A DNA stretch of 42,128 nt from DASRTE01 sp035316885 (GTDB lineage: Bacteria > Actinomycetota > Actinomycetes > Jiangellales > Jiangellaceae). This document shows positions 22,123 through 30,481 of this stretch, in pieces. The notes beneath the pieces were generated by a model. That model saw only the letters and a list, made by a program, of their open reading frames with translations. It was not told the origin of the DNA and made no database searches. The DNA is taken from the NCBI GenBank assembly GCA_035316885.1, contig DATHII010000070.1, forward strand, positions 1 through 42,128. Reading direction: 5' to 3'. Made by a program: the position numbers and the translations under genes. How positions within the stretch are numbered: the first letter of the stretch is position 1; each line of letters opens with the position of its first letter.

Positions 22123-25100
22123 ATGGACACGCTGCAGTACCGCACGGTGCCGACCCAGGTCGACCTACCCGCGATGGAGCGCGAGATCCTCGCGTTCTGG
22201 CGCGAGCACGACACCTTCGCCCGCACCCTGAAGTCCACTGCTGGCCGCCCGCAGTGGAACTTCTACGAGGGCCCTCCGACCGCCAACGGCATGCCCGGCA
22301 CCCACCACGTCGAGGCCCGCGTCTTCAAGGACGTCTTCCCGCGCTACCGGACCATGCGCGGTCATCATGTGCCCCGCAAGGCCGGCTGGGACTGCCACGG
22401 CCTGCCGGTCGAGATCGCCGTGGAGAAGGAGCTGGGATTCTCCGGCAAGCCCGACATCGAGGCCTACGGCGTGGCCGAGTTCAACGCGAAGTGCCGCGAG
22501 TCGGTCGAGCGCCATGTCGATGCCTTCGAGGCCATGACCGAGCGCATGGGCTACTGGGTCGACACCGACCACGCCTACCGCACGATGGACCCGTCCTACA
22601 TCCAGAGCGTCTGGTGGTCGCTCAAGCAGGTCTTCGACCGCGGGCTACTCGTGGAGGACCACCGGGTCGCGCCGTACTGCCCCCGATGCGGCACCGGGCT
22701 GTCCGATCACGAGCTGGCCCAGGGCTACGAGACCGTCGTCGACCCGTCGGTCTACGTCCGCCTCCCGCTCACCTCCGGCCCGTGGGCCGGCACGGCGTCT
22801 CTGCTGGTCTGGACGACGACGCCGTGGACGCTCGTCTCGAACACCGCGACTGCGGTCCACCCGGCCGTCACCTATGTGGCCGCCACCGACGGCACCGAGA
22901 CGCTCGTGGTCGCCGAGCCGCTGCTCGGCGATGCGCTGGGCGATGGCTGGACCGTCGTCAGTCGGGTGACCGGCGCCGAGATGGATCGGTGGGGCTACCG
23001 GCGGCCGTTCGACCTCGTGGACATACCCGATGCCCACATCGTGGTCCTCGACGAGTACGTGTCCACCCAGGACGGCACCGGGCTCGTCCACCAGGCGCCC
23101 GCGTTCGGCGCCGACGACCTGCGGGTTTCCCGCCGCTATGACCTACCCGTGGTCAACCCGGTACGCCCCGACGGCACTTTCGCAGAGGACGTGCCCCTCG
23201 TCGGCGGCCAGTTCTTCAAGCACGCCGACGCGGCACTGGTGAAGGACCTCGACGCCCGCGGCGTCCTGTTCCGGCACGACGGGTACGAGCACGCGTACCC
23301 GCACTGCTGGCGGTGCCACACGCCGTTGCTCTACTACGCGCAGCCGTCCTGGTACATCCGTACGACGGCGATCAAGGACGCACTGCTGCGCGAGAACGAG
23401 CGCACCACCTGGTACCCGGCCACGATCAAGTGGGGACGGTACGGCGAGTGGCTGCGCAACAACGTGGACTGGGCCCTGTCCCGTAGCCGCTACTGGGGCA
23501 CGCCGCTGCCGGTGTGGCGCTGCGATGCGCAGGCGCGGCACATTGTCTGCGTCGGCTCGCTGGCCGAGCTTTCCGACCATGCCGGCGAGGACCTGTCCGC
23601 CCTCGACCCGCACCGCCCGTACGTCGACGATGTGACCTTCGACTGCGACGCCTGCGACGGGACGATGCGCCGCGAGCCCCACGTCATCGACGCCTGGTAC
23701 GACTCCGGTGCGATGCCGTTCGCGCAGCAGGGCTACCCGTACGCACCGGGCAGCGCCGAGGAGTTCGAGGCGAGCTACCCGGCGCAGTACATCTGCGAGG
23801 CCCTGGACCAGACCCGTGGCTGGTTCTACACGCTGATGGCGGTCGGGACGCTGACCTTCGACCGGTCGGCCTACGAGAACGTGGTGTGCCTCGGGCTCAT
23901 CCTCGCCGACGACGGGCGGCGCATGAGCAAGCACCTGGGCAACATCCTCGAACCGATGGCGTTGATGGACGAGCACGGCGCCGACGCCGTGCGCTGGTTC
24001 ATGCTCACCAGCGGCTCGCCCTGGCTGGCACGCCGGGTCGGGCACGCGGCGATCCAGGAGGGCGTCCGCAAGGTCCTGCTGACCTACTGGAACACGGCGT
24101 CGTTCCTGTCCCTCTACGGCCGGACGAGCGACTGGACACCGACGCGGGGTGCACCGGAGGTGGCGGATCGGCCGGTGCTCGACCGTTGGGTGCTGTCCGA
24201 GCTGAACCGGCTCGTGCGCGACGTCGACGCCGCAATGTACGGCTTCGACACCCAGCGGGCCGGTGCCCGACTGACCGCCTTCGTCGACGACCTGTCGAAC
24301 TGGTACGTGCGCCGGTCGCGGCGGCGGTTCTGGGATGGCGATCCGGCGGCGCTGGGCACGCTGCACGAGTGCGTCGAGGTGCTCACCCGGCTGCTTGCTC
24401 CGATGGTCCCGTTCGCCACGGAGCGGGTCTGGCAGGACATCGTCCGCGCGGTGACGCCCGATGCGCCCGAGTCGGTTCACATGGCGTCCTGGCCGCAGGC
24501 CGACGAGCCCGCGATCGACGACGAACTGGCTGAGCAGGTCGCGCTGACCCGGCGGCTGGTCGAGCTGGGCCGGGCCGCCCGCGCCGAGTCGAAGGTGCGC
24601 ACCCGCCAACCGCTGGCCCGGGCATTGGTCGGGGCGCGCGGCTGGGACACGCTCGCGCCGGAGTTGCGGGCGCAGGTCGCCGACGAGCTCAACGTCGCCG
24701 AGGTGGCCTCGCTGGCCGAGAAAGCCGGTGATCTGGTCGACGTGAGCGCGAAGGCGAACTTCCGGTCACTGGGCAGGCGCTTCGCGAAGGACACCCCGCG
24801 GGTGGCTGCGGCAGTGGCCGCAGCCGACGCCGGCACTCTCGCGGCTGCCCTGAGGATCGGCGGCACCGCGACGGTGGAGGTCGGTGGGCTCGGCGAGGTC
24901 GCACTCCGCCCGGAGGACGTCGTCCTCACCGAGTCCCCGCGGGAGGGCTGGGCGGTCGCGCGGGAGGGCGAGACGGTTGCGCTCGACCTCCACCTCACTC
25001 CCGCCCTGGTACGTGCCGGGCTTGCCCGCGAGGTGGTCCGACTCGTGCAGGAAGCCCGCAAGGCCACCGGCTACGACGTGTCCGACCGGATCGAGCTCGC

Positions 25101-25278
25101 CTGGCAGGCCGGCGGAGAGCTCGCGGCCGCCCTGCGCGACCACACCGTCGCCGTTGCCGACGAGGTGCTGGCCACGGCTGTGCACGACGACCTCGACGCG
25201 CTGGCCGGGGAGCCCGACCACTCCGACGACCAGTTGGGCCTGGTGTTCCGCATCCGCCGCGCCCCTCTGGCGGCGTGA
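22123..25278 (+). CDS. ileS: Isoleucyl-tRNA synthetase (type 2, swapped HIGH motif GTHH)
   Basis: A 1051-residue class I synthetase that charges tRNA(Ile). The first signature motif, normally HxGH, reads G59-T60-H61-H62 within ANGMPGTHHVEARVFKDVF; the second is RMSKH at 600-604. The AGWDCHGLPVE motif follows the first. The editing (CP1) domain lies between, with LLVWTTTPWTL and DGTGLVHQAPAFGADD. These mark the eukaryote-like IleRS2 group, which tolerates mupirocin; the GxHH swap has been linked to hyper-resistance. The C-terminal part binds the anticodon. ATG at 22123 is preceded by GAGG. It is preceded by a T-box. Its end is 33 bases from the convergent wag31 end, with a hairpin between. Confidence 0.96.
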   Translation: MDTLQYRTVPTQVDLPAMEREILAFWREHDTFARTLKSTAGRPQWNFYEGPPTANGMPGTHHVEARVFKDVFPRYRTMRGHHVPRKAGWDCHGLPVEIAVEKELGFSGKPDIEAYGVAEFNAKCRESVERHVDAFEAMTERMGYWVDTDHAYRTMDPSYIQSVWWSLKQVFDRGLLVEDHRVAPYCPRCGTGLSDHELAQGYETVVDPSVYVRLPLTSGPWAGTASLLVWTTTPWTLVSNTATAVHPAVTYVAATDGTETLVVAEPLLGDALGDGWTVVSRVTGAEMDRWGYRRPFDLVDIPDAHIVVLDEYVSTQDGTGLVHQAPAFGADDLRVSRRYDLPVVNPVRPDGTFAEDVPLVGGQFFKHADAALVKDLDARGVLFRHDGYEHAYPHCWRCHTPLLYYAQPSWYIRTTAIKDALLRENERTTWYPATIKWGRYGEWLRNNVDWALSRSRYWGTPLPVWRCDAQARHIVCVGSLAELSDHAGEDLSALDPHRPYVDDVTFDCDACDGTMRREPHVIDAWYDSGAMPFAQQGYPYAPGSAEEFEASYPAQYICEALDQTRGWFYTLMAVGTLTFDRSAYENVVCLGLILADDGRRMSKHLGNILEPMALMDEHGADAVRWFMLTSGSPWLARRVGHAAIQEGVRKVLLTYWNTASFLSLYGRTSDWTPTRGAPEVADRPVLDRWVLSELNRLVRDVDAAMYGFDTQRAGARLTAFVDDLSNWYVRRSRRRFWDGDPAALGTLHECVEVLTRLLAPMVPFATERVWQDIVRAVTPDAPESVHMASWPQADEPAIDDELAEQVALTRRLVELGRAARAESKVRTRQPLARALVGARGWDTLAPELRAQVADELNVAEVASLAEKAGDLVDVSAKANFRSLGRRFAKDTPRVAAAVAAADAGTLAAALRIGGTATVEVGGLGEVALRPEDVVLTESPREGWAVAREGETVALDLHLTPALVRAGLAREVVRLVQEARKATGYDVSDRIELAWQAGGELAAALRDHTVAVADEVLATAVHDDLDALAGEPDHSDDQLGLVFRIRRAPLAA

Positions 25279-25283
25279 GGGCG

Positions 25284-25302
25284 GGCCCGCCACGGGCGGG
25301 CC
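25284..25302. terminator. Bidirectional hairpin between ileS and wag31
   Basis: GGCCCGCC, a three-base loop ACG, and GGCGGGCC form a perfect eight-pair GC stem between the two convergent stop codons. There is no U run on either side, as is usual for GC-rich actinobacterial terminators. Confidence 0.7.
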
Positions 25303-25311
25303 TCGGGCCAC

Positions 25312-26088
25312 TCAGCGCTGGTCGTCCTCCAGCAGGCTCGCCACCGAACGCAGGGAGCCGCTCGTGGCGGCACCGCTCGCAGCGAGCGCCCCGGTGGAGT
25401 TCTCGCTCACCGGCGCCGCGACGGCACCATCGGACACGCCGGAGGTCTCGAGCTTGCGCAGCTCGCTCTCCAGGTAGGCCTTCAGGCGGCTGCGGTACTC
25501 GCGCTCGAAGGCCTTGAGGTTCTGGACCTGGCTGTCGAGGTGTTCGCGGTCGGACTCGAGCTTGCCCACCACCTGCTCGTGGCGCTGCTGGGCCTCGCGC
25601 TCGAGCGCGTCGGCCCGGCTGCGGGCGTCGTTCTCGATCTTGGAGACCTTGGCCGAGCTCTCGGTGTCGATCTCGTCGGCACGCTGACGCGCGTCAGCGA
25701 GCAGGCGGTCGGCCTCCAGCTTCGAGTCGGCGACCAGCTCGTCGGCGGTCTTCTGGGCGAGCGCGAGCACCTTGGCGGCGGCCTCGGTCGGCGGCGGGCC
25801 GGACGTGGCGACGCTGGGCGCTCCAGGGCCTGCCGCCCCGGGCGGCGGGGGCTTCGGGCCCTCGGCCTGGCGCTGGGGACCAGCGAGCGTGTCGGCGGCG
25901 GACACGAGTCCACCGCCCTGCGTCACGGCAGAGAGCTTGTCGCGCAACTCCTCGTTCTCGCGGTGCATGCGCGATAGCTCGGCCGCGACCTCGTCCAGGA
26001 ACTCATCGACCTCCTGCATGTCGTAACCCTCGCGGAGGCGGACCGTCGTGAACTCTTTGTTGTCGACGGCCTCGGGAGTCAGCGGCAT
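25312..26088 (-). CDS. wag31: DivIVA/Wag31 polar growth protein
   Basis: A 258-residue coiled-coil protein that gathers at curved membrane and cell poles and directs wall growth in actinobacteria. The conserved N-terminus is MPLTPEAVDNKEFTTVRLREGYDM (first part cited as MPLTPEAVDNKEFT), continuing into EVDEFLDEVAAEL. A Pro/Gly/Ala-rich linker (about 65-100) separates it from a long second coiled coil (about 100-215, many A, E, K, R, Q heptads). The tail is Ser/Ala-rich. GAGGTG lies five bases before the ATG. It sits downstream of yggT with a 46-base gap and is transcribed towards ileS. Confidence 0.95.
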   Translation of the reverse strand: MPLTPEAVDNKEFTTVRLREGYDMQEVDEFLDEVAAELSRMHRENEELRDKLSAVTQGGGLVSAADTLAGPQRQAEGPKPPPPGAAGPGAPSVATSGPPPTEAAAKVLALAQKTADELVADSKLEADRLLADARQRADEIDTESSAKVSKIENDARSRADALEREAQQRHEQVVGKLESDREHLDSQVQNLKAFEREYRSRLKAYLESELRKLETSGVSDGAVAAPVSENSTGALAASGAATSGSLRSVASLLEDDQR

Positions 26089-26134
26089 AGCGTCACCTCG
26101 GGGTTGAGCGCGGTCAAGACGTCACCGTACCCCG

Positions 26135-26425
26135 TCACCGCAGCGAGCCCACAACCGATAGCAGGATCTGGACGACGATGATGAGGATGATGAAGGCGAG
26201 GTCGAGCGCGATCGACCCAAGTCGTAGGGGTGGGACGAAGCGGCGGATCAGGTTGAGCGGCGGATCCGTCACCGTGTACACGGCCTCCAGGACGACGAGA
26301 AGGACACCACGCGGCTGCCATTCCCGGGCGAAGACCTGGATCCAGTCGGACACCAGACGGGCCAACATGGCGATGAAGAACAGCCACAACGCCACATAGA
26401 GCACCTGAGCCACGACCGAAATCAC
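26135..26425 (-). CDS. yggT: YggT family membrane protein
   Basis: A 96-residue integral membrane protein, the usual length. Two hydrophobic parts, VLYVALWLFFIAMLARLV and LDLAFIILIIVVQILLSVV, flank the amphipathic TVTDPPLNLIRRFVPPLRLG segment, cited as DPPLNLIRRFVPP, which is the family hallmark. The function is unclear; it is conserved beside sepF and divIVA. The start is GTG at 26425, which gives MISVVAQVLYV. Normally sepF is directly upstream, but here a plus-strand zur gene lies between. Confidence 0.92.
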   Translation of the reverse strand: MISVVAQVLYVALWLFFIAMLARLVSDWIQVFAREWQPRGVLLVVLEAVYTVTDPPLNLIRRFVPPLRLGSIALDLAFIILIIVVQILLSVVGSLR

Positions 26426-26485
26426 GGGAGACGAACCTACCCGACGCCCGGTGTTCGCCCGCCCAGCCCCCGCGGCGTGCCCGAC

Positions 26486-26491
26486 TAGACT
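26486..26491 (+). promoter_or_regulatory. -10 box for zur
   Basis: TAGACT, 40 bases before the zur ATG, same hexamer as before hisD and dnaE. No clear -35 and no recognisable zinc-responsive palindrome nearby. Confidence 0.45.
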
Positions 26492-26531
26492 GGATCCGAC
26501 CTCCGAGCACGCGTGTCCGACGAGAGTGACG

Positions 26532-26942
26532 ATGAGCCAGCAGCCGGTCAAGGAACCACGCAGGACGCGCCAGCGCGCGGCGGTGAACGAGGTACTCGAC
26601 GAGGTCGACGACTTCATCAGCGCCCAGGACCTGCACCAGGTGCTGCGCTCGCGCGGATCGCAGGTCGGGCTCGCCACCGTCTACCGCGCGCTGCAGTCCA
26701 TGGCCGACGACGGTCGAGTCGACGTGCTGCGGTCCGGCGCCGGTGAGGCCGTGTACCGCCGATGCGCGGAGGTGGATCACCACCACCACCTGGTCTGCCG
26801 CTCCTGCGGCGCGGCGGTCGAGGTGTCGCGTCCGGCGCTCGAGACGTGGGCCGCCGACGTGGCCAGCGCGCACGGGTACGTCGATGTGACCCATACCGTC
26901 GAGATCTTCGGCCTCTGTCCGCGCTGTGCTAGCTCTGGTTGA
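26532..26942 (+). CDS. zur: Fur family zinc uptake regulator (Zur)
   Basis: A 136-residue Fur-family repressor. The N-terminal winged helix includes QDLHQVLRSRGSQVGLATVY and YRALQSMADDGRVDVL. The metal-binding part has HHHH at 83-86, C89/C92 in CRSCG and C129/C132 in CPRC, with HTVEIFGLCP. VCRSCGAAVEV together with this ending matches actinobacterial Zur, not FurA or Nur. It should repress zinc uptake genes when zinc is bound. It lies opposite to its neighbours, convergent with sepF, and the last 14 bases overlap the sepF 3' end. ATG at 26532 is the only start consistent with family length; upstream open frame has no similarity. Confidence 0.9.
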   Translation: MSQQPVKEPRRTRQRAAVNEVLDEVDDFISAQDLHQVLRSRGSQVGLATVYRALQSMADDGRVDVLRSGAGEAVYRRCAEVDHHHHLVCRSCGAAVEVSRPALETWAADVASAHGYVDVTHTVEIFGLCPRCASSG

Positions 26943-27441
26943 AGAAGCCGCCACTGGCGATCCGGGCCTTGTCCTCGGCCGTGACCGTGACGTCGGCCGG
27001 TGAGAGCAGGAAGACCTTGGCGGTGACCCGCTCGATGTCGCCGCGCAGGCCGAAGATCAGGCCGGCGGCGAAGTCGACCAGCCTCTTCGCGTCGACGTCG
27101 TCCATCTCGGACAGGTTCATGATCACCGGCGTGCCGTCGCGGAAGTGCTCGCCCAGCGTGCGGGCCTCGTTGTACGTCCGCGGGTGCAGCGTGACGATGC
27201 GGGCGCTGTCCATGCGCTGGGCAGTGGCGACGGCGACCGGCCGGCGATCAGCCAGCGTGGCCACAGTGCCACCGCGCTCGCGCTCGCGGCCGCGAGCGTA
27301 TGCGTCGGGCTCGACGGCGTGCTGCTCGGTGTAGTCGTCGCCCAACTCGTCGTAGGTGTCGTCCGCGTACTCGTCGTCGTAGCGGTCCTGGTCCTCCACG
27401 AGGCCGAGGTAGACCGCAACCTTGCGCATCGCGCCGGCCAT
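26929..27441 (-). CDS. sepF: SepF, FtsZ membrane anchor and assembly factor
   Basis: A 170-residue division protein. The N-terminal amphipathic helix AMRKVAVYLGLV binds membrane; an acidic linker (EDQDRYDDEYADDTYDELGD) follows; the C-terminal SepF domain (about 80-165) has ARIVTLHPRTYNEARTLGE, VIMNLSEMDDVDAKRLVDF and KVFLLSPADVTVT. It binds the FtsZ C-terminal peptide and ties the ring to the membrane, essential in actinobacteria that lack FtsA. ATG at 27441 has GGGAG four bases upstream. Stop overlaps zur on the other strand by 14 bases. Confidence 0.95.
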   Translation of the reverse strand: MAGAMRKVAVYLGLVEDQDRYDDEYADDTYDELGDDYTEQHAVEPDAYARGRERERGGTVATLADRRPVAVATAQRMDSARIVTLHPRTYNEARTLGEHFRDGTPVIMNLSEMDDVDAKRLVDFAAGLIFGLRGDIERVTAKVFLLSPADVTVTAEDKARIASGGFFNQS

Positions 27442-27517
27442 ACTCCCACGCCCTCCGCACTGGTGGTGGAACGTCGCGCCTGGATCGACCCGATGTCGAT
27501 CTCCTTGGCAACCGACC

Positions 27518-28222
27518 CTAGCCCGCGGGAGGGCGTGCACCGAGGATTGCCGTTCCGACACGCAGGTGTGTCGCGCCGTGTGTCACAGCAGCCTCCAGGT
27601 CACCACTCATCCCAGCCGAAACCCACGTTGCGCCCTGATGCCGGATTTGCACCGTCTCGGCGATCCGCGCCAGGCGGGCGAAAGCCTCGTCCGGATCGCC
27701 GCCGAGCGGCGCCACGCCCATCACGCCCGCCAGCCGCAGCGACCGTGCGGCCGAGACCCGCTCGGCCAGCGCAGCGACGTCGGCCGCGGACGCGCCGCCG
27801 CGTCCGGCCCCGCCGTCCGGCGCGTCACCCAGGGCGACCTGGACCAGACAGCGCACATCGCGGCCGGACGACGACGCGGCCCGGTCGAGGGCGTCGACCA
27901 GGCGGGCGCGGTTGACCGAGTGGACGACGTCGGCGTAGCCCGCCACCGATCCCGCCTTGTTGGTCTGGAGCTGACCGACGAAGTGCCAGGTGAGGTGGAG
28001 GTCGGCGCACGCTGCCGCCTTGGGGGCCGCCTCCTGGTCGCGGCTCTCGCCGATGTGTCGCACGCCCAGCTCGGCCAGCAGACGGACGTCGGTGGCGGGA
28101 AATGTCTTGGTGACGACGACGACCGTGACACCGGCCGGATCACGCCCGGCCGTGCGACATGCGCGCTCCACCCGTGACGTGACGGCCGCAAGGCCGGTGG
28201 CGATCTCGTCGCGGCGGGTCAC
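27518..28222 (-). CDS. yggS: YggS/PLPBP family pyridoxal phosphate homeostasis protein
   Basis: A 234-residue single-domain PLP protein with a TIM barrel. The PLP lysine is K39 in VVVVTKTFPATD. LGVRHIGESRDQEAAPKA, LTWHFVGQLQTNKAG, SVNRARLVDAL and the C-terminal GATHLRVGTAILGAR are family landmarks. It has no known catalysis and balances the free PLP pool. In actinomycetes it stands between pgeF and sepF as here. GTG at 28222 overlaps the pgeF stop (GTGA); the frame runs nine codons further upstream without similarity. Confidence 0.94.
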   Translation of the reverse strand: MTRRDEIATGLAAVTSRVERACRTAGRDPAGVTVVVVTKTFPATDVRLLAELGVRHIGESRDQEAAPKAAACADLHLTWHFVGQLQTNKAGSVAGYADVVHSVNRARLVDALDRAASSSGRDVRCLVQVALGDAPDGGAGRGGASAADVAALAERVSAARSLRLAGVMGVAPLGGDPDEAFARLARIAETVQIRHQGATWVSAGMSGDLEAAVTHGATHLRVGTAILGARPPAG

Positions 28223-28953
28223 GGTGCGGATCCCGGCACCGGCAGCCACGCCACGCCGGCGAGGCGCCCCGTCGTGCCGTCACGGCGGTAGGAGTACAGC
28301 GACGGGTCCTCGACCGTGCATCCATCGATCGTCCGCACGTCGGCGCCCGCCCGCAAGAGCTGGGCCGCGACGCCGGCTGCCACGTCGAGAGCCGGCGTGC
28401 CCGAGCGGCTCGTGGCCCATGACGCCGGCTCCTCGTCCGCGACAGCGGCGCGCAACTCGGCGGGCACCTCGTAACAGCGGCCGCACACCGACGGGCCGAT
28501 CCGGGCGGTGATCTGGGCCGCTCCGAGTTCGCGCATCGTGGCAATGACGGCCGGTACCACGCCGGCAACCAGGCCCCGACGCCCGGCATGAGCGACTCCG
28601 ACGACACCGGCCGCAGGGTCGGCCAGCAGCACCGGCGCGCAGTCGGCCACCAGGACGGCCAACCCTATCCCCGCCACGCGCGTGACCATCGCGTCGACGG
28701 CAGGAGTCGGGCCCGCCCACGGGCCGTCGACCATCGCAACGCCGGCTCCGTGAACCTGGTTGACGTAGAGGACGTGATCGGGTGCCAGCCCGATCCGGCG
28801 GGCCAGGCGTCGACGGTTCTCCGCGACGGCCGGCGCAGCGTCACCCACATGGCCGCCGAGGTTCAGCTCGGCGTACGGCCCGCCACTGGCGCCGCCGAAC
28901 CGGTCGGTCAGCGCGAACCGGGCAGTGCCGGCCGTCTCGGCGTGCCGCAGCAC
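28219..28953 (-). CDS. pgeF: Peptidoglycan editing factor PgeF (YfiH/laccase-domain family)
   Basis: A 244-residue member of the YfiH family. In E. coli PgeF removes wrongly built L-Ser-containing muropeptide precursors; related proteins act as purine nucleosidases or deaminases. Metal-binding stretches: VNQVHGAGV, LVADCAPVLLAD, VGVAHAGRRGLVAG. The C-terminal RTIDGCTVEDPSLYSYRRD is typical. The start GTG at 28953 shares its G with the ftsZ TAG, so it is translationally linked to ftsZ. Confidence 0.93.
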   Translation of the reverse strand: MLRHAETAGTARFALTDRFGGASGGPYAELNLGGHVGDAAPAVAENRRRLARRIGLAPDHVLYVNQVHGAGVAMVDGPWAGPTPAVDAMVTRVAGIGLAVLVADCAPVLLADPAAGVVGVAHAGRRGLVAGVVPAVIATMRELGAAQITARIGPSVCGRCYEVPAELRAAVADEEPASWATSRSGTPALDVAAGVAAQLLRAGADVRTIDGCTVEDPSLYSYRRDGTTGRLAGVAWLPVPGSAP

Positions 28954-30122
28954 TACTTGAGGAAATCGGGGACGTCGAGGTCGTCGTCGGACGGAGGAAC
29001 GATGCGTCGGGGCTCGCGCGACGCACTCGGCGCGCTGACCATTGCATCCTCGCGGACTGGCATCTCGGCAGTGTCGGGCGCGTCGGCGGCGTGGCCGTCG
29101 GGCGTCCCATCCGCCGAGCTCGCCGACGGAATCGTGATCGACCGGCGTAATGACCCCAGTTCGCGGCGCTTTGGCGTGCCTCCGTCGAAGCCCGCGGCGA
29201 TGACCGTGACCCGAACCTCGTCGCCCAGGGCATCGTCGATCACGGCACCGAAGATGATGTTGGCCTCTTCGTGCGCTGATTGTGCGACCAGGTTGGCCGC
29301 TTCGTTGATCTCGAACAGGCCGAGGTCGGAGCCGCCGGAGACCGACAGGAGGACGCCGTGCGCGCCTTCGATGCTCGCCTCGAGCAGCGGGCTGGAGATC
29401 GCCATCTCGGCGGCGGCGACCGCGCGGTCCTCACCGCGGGCCGAGCCGATACCCATCAGTGCCGAACCGGCGTTGCTCATGACCGCCTTGACGTCGGCGA
29501 AGTCGAGGTTGATGAGACCGGGGGTGGTGATGAGGTCGGTGATGCCCTGCACACCGGACAGGAGTACCTGGTCGGCGCTCTTGAACGCGTCGAGCACGCT
29601 GACCTGGCGGTCGCTGATCGACAGCAGCCGGTCGTTGGGAATGACGATCAGCGTGTCGACCTCTTCGCGCAGGCCCTCGATACCGGCGTCGGCCTGCGCA
29701 GCCCGGCGCTTGCCCTCGAACATGAACGGTCTCGTGACGACGCCGATGGTCAACGCACCCAGGGACCGTGCGATGCGGGCGACGACGGGCGCACCACCGG
29801 TACCGGTACCGCCGCCCTCGCCCGCTGTGACGAAGACCATGTCGGCCCCCTTGAGGACCTCCTCGATCTCCTCGGCGTGGTCCTCGGACGCCTTGCGGCC
29901 GACGTCCGGGTTGGCGCCGGCCCCCAGCCCGCGGGTCAGGTCGCGGCCGACGTCGAGCTTGACGTCGGCGTCGCTCATCAGCAGCGCCTGCGCGTCGGTG
30001 TTGATCGCGATGAACTCGACGCCCTTGAGGCCGACCTCGATCATCCGGTTCACGGCGTTGACCCCGCCGCCGCCGATGCCGACGACCTTGATCACCGCGA
30101 GGTAGTTCTGCGGAGCAGTCAC
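28953..30122 (-). CDS. ftsZ: Cell division GTPase FtsZ
   Basis: A 389-residue tubulin homologue that forms the division ring. The tubulin signature is GGGTGTGG at 103-110; IKVVGIGGGGVNAVNRM starts the GTPase fold; the T7 loop is in INLDFADVKAVM. The linker (about 315-375) is Ser/Pro/Asp-rich. The last residues DDDLDVPDFLK form the conserved C-terminal peptide that binds SepF and, in mycobacteria, FtsW. GTG at 30122 gives MTAPQNYLAVIKVV, standard for actinobacteria, with AGAGG nine bases upstream. Upstream neighbour ftsQ is more than 1.9 kb away instead of adjacent. Confidence 0.97.
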   Translation of the reverse strand: MTAPQNYLAVIKVVGIGGGGVNAVNRMIEVGLKGVEFIAINTDAQALLMSDADVKLDVGRDLTRGLGAGANPDVGRKASEDHAEEIEEVLKGADMVFVTAGEGGGTGTGGAPVVARIARSLGALTIGVVTRPFMFEGKRRAAQADAGIEGLREEVDTLIVIPNDRLLSISDRQVSVLDAFKSADQVLLSGVQGITDLITTPGLINLDFADVKAVMSNAGSALMGIGSARGEDRAVAAAEMAISSPLLEASIEGAHGVLLSVSGGSDLGLFEINEAANLVAQSAHEEANIIFGAVIDDALGDEVRVTVIAAGFDGGTPKRRELGSLRRSITIPSASSADGTPDGHAADAPDTAEMPVREDAMVSAPSASREPRRIVPPSDDDLDVPDFLK

Positions 30123-30196
30123 GTCGCGTCGCCTCTCGCTCTCGTCCGTCCCCCTGCCGGTGCGGCCAAGGTCGGGCCCGGTCCAGAACCCTCACC

Positions 30197-30224
30197 CTCA
30201 AGTTGAGCTTCAAAGTTATGTCAA
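30197..30224 (-). promoter_or_regulatory. ftsZ promoter region with interlocking palindromes
   Basis: An AT-rich patch 75-100 bases before ftsZ. On the minus strand TTGACA (30219-30224) is a perfect -35-like hexamer. Behind it lie two overlapping palindromes: TTGAAGCTCAA (30203-30213) and CTCAACTTGAG (30197-30207). No TANNNT stands 17 bases after TTGACA, but TAACTT directly follows it and could act as -10 for a start further up. The patch stands out sharply from the GC-rich surroundings. Confidence 0.5.
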
Positions 30225-30349
30225 CCTGAGCGCTTGGACAGAACGCTAGGCGCGGGGTGCGGCACGGCTGCGCAGACACGCCGGACGAGCCGTGATCGAC
30301 ATCTTCACGTCCCTGTGGGCCGCCTCACCCCGTCGGCGCCCCCCTGCTG

Positions 30350-30415
30350 CTTCGCTGACGAATACGTCGAACCAGCGCCGATTCGAGGTTCCAAGCAGCG
30401 GTTTCGTCCGCGAAG
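30350..30415. repeat. Imperfect palindromic repeat, left side of the AbiEi-like pseudogene
   Basis: The left arm (30350-30373) starts CTTCGCTGACGAA; the right arm (30387-30415) ends with the complement of CTTCGCGGACGAA, twelve of thirteen matching, and GAACC/GGTTC close the loop side. The core CTGACGAATACGTCGAA (30356-30372) recurs in inverted form at 31400-31416 with one change. The rest of 30225-30481 shows no gene I can support. Confidence 0.6.
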
Positions 30416-30481
30416 TGGATCCTCGCGCCACGTGCGTCGACGCTTCCACAGACGGCTCGCCGCGGTACAGACGATCCACAG

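Noticed and set aside
25284..25302. Possible riboswitch after ileS
   Set aside because: A simple eight-pair GC hairpin between convergent genes is better explained as a shared terminator.
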